Source of the DNA: Stygiobacter electus
GTDB lineage: Bacteria; Bacteroidota; Ignavibacteria; Ignavibacteriales; Melioribacteraceae
Direction: 5' to 3'
Length of the DNA: 64,000 nt
Assembly (NCBI GenBank): GCA_029210465.1
Contig: JARGDL010000015.1
Span: forward strand, 19,794-83,793
The notes under the pieces are model-generated. The model ran no database searches. It saw only the letters and a list, made by a program, of their open reading frames with translations, and was not told the origin of the DNA. A program made the position numbers and the translations under genes. Every line of letters begins with the position of its first letter. Position 1 is the first letter of the stretch. Positions 63,897 through 64,000 of the stretch are shown in pieces.

Positions 63897-64000
63897 AATT
63901 ATTTCCTGAAGATTTGTTGTTAGAAAAATAAAACTGATATTTTCTAAATCAAAGAAGAATTTTTTAAAAATAAAATTTTAATTTTTTATTGTATCATTTT

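Overview
The window is AT-rich chromosomal DNA from a Bacteroidota/Chlorobi-type (FCB) bacterium, most probably a member of the Ignavibacteria. The evidence is a type IX secretion (T9SS) C-terminal sorting domain of the YPNPF...KVYDILGREVATL kind (55009-56391), a PorV/PorQ-type outer-membrane protein (60322-61245), a TonB receptor with a carboxypeptidase-regulatory domain, a tricorn-like protease, an Asp-box propeller protein and a DUF4175/DUF4159 pair. No database search was possible; family calls rest on motifs and remembered family sequences.

Layout. 1-4859: minus-strand operon of a parvulin-type peptidyl-prolyl isomerase, a TonB-dependent receptor and a secreted protein running off the left edge. 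5119-8430: a tyrosine recombinase gene, a 45-bp att-like motif and, divergently, a plus-strand run of small cassette-like genes (cupin, YdeI-like, two membrane proteins) each followed by an attC-like imperfect palindrome. 8541-12012: ordinary chromosomal genes (amino-acid permease, exported MEMO-family protein, aldo/keto reductase). 12283-16557: a second, decayed copy of the recombinase and att motif followed by DinB, epimerase and membrane-protein cassettes, then fragments of a transposase, a reductase and a DUF84 NTPase. 16567-19958: NAD de novo operon nadB-nadC-nadA. 20128-26878: a third plus-strand accessory block (CMD, HEAT, TrmO-like, YCII/lipoprotein/sigma factor, YceI, DODA dioxygenase) interspersed with truncated genes.

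26841-42749 is mostly housekeeping or envelope: M29-type aminopeptidase, NTF2-like protein, DUF4175 coiled-coil protein with DUF4159 partner, threonine dehydratase, TrpB2 preceded by a tryptophan attenuator (leader peptide with three consecutive Trp codons), a large propeller protein and a tricorn-type protease. 43759-47674 is a pantothenate/CoA operon panB-panC-coaBC-coaX-panD. 47823-50435 is rpmH-rnpA-yidD-yidC. 50462-63896 holds a patatin/BamA-like outer-membrane protein, a TPR-like protein, a half receiver domain, a lipoprotein, a T9SS cargo protein whose gene carries in-frame palindromic inserts, prfA, lpdA, a TPR protein, the PorV/Q protein and a molybdenum hydroxylase pair.

The most interesting observations are (i) the integron-like organisation built around a recombinase that lacks the IntI-specific insert, present in one intact and one decayed copy; (ii) the trp attenuator ahead of a stand-alone trpB2; and (iii) palindromic elements inserted in frame in the linker of a T9SS sorting domain, with relatives of the same elements in intergenic DNA.
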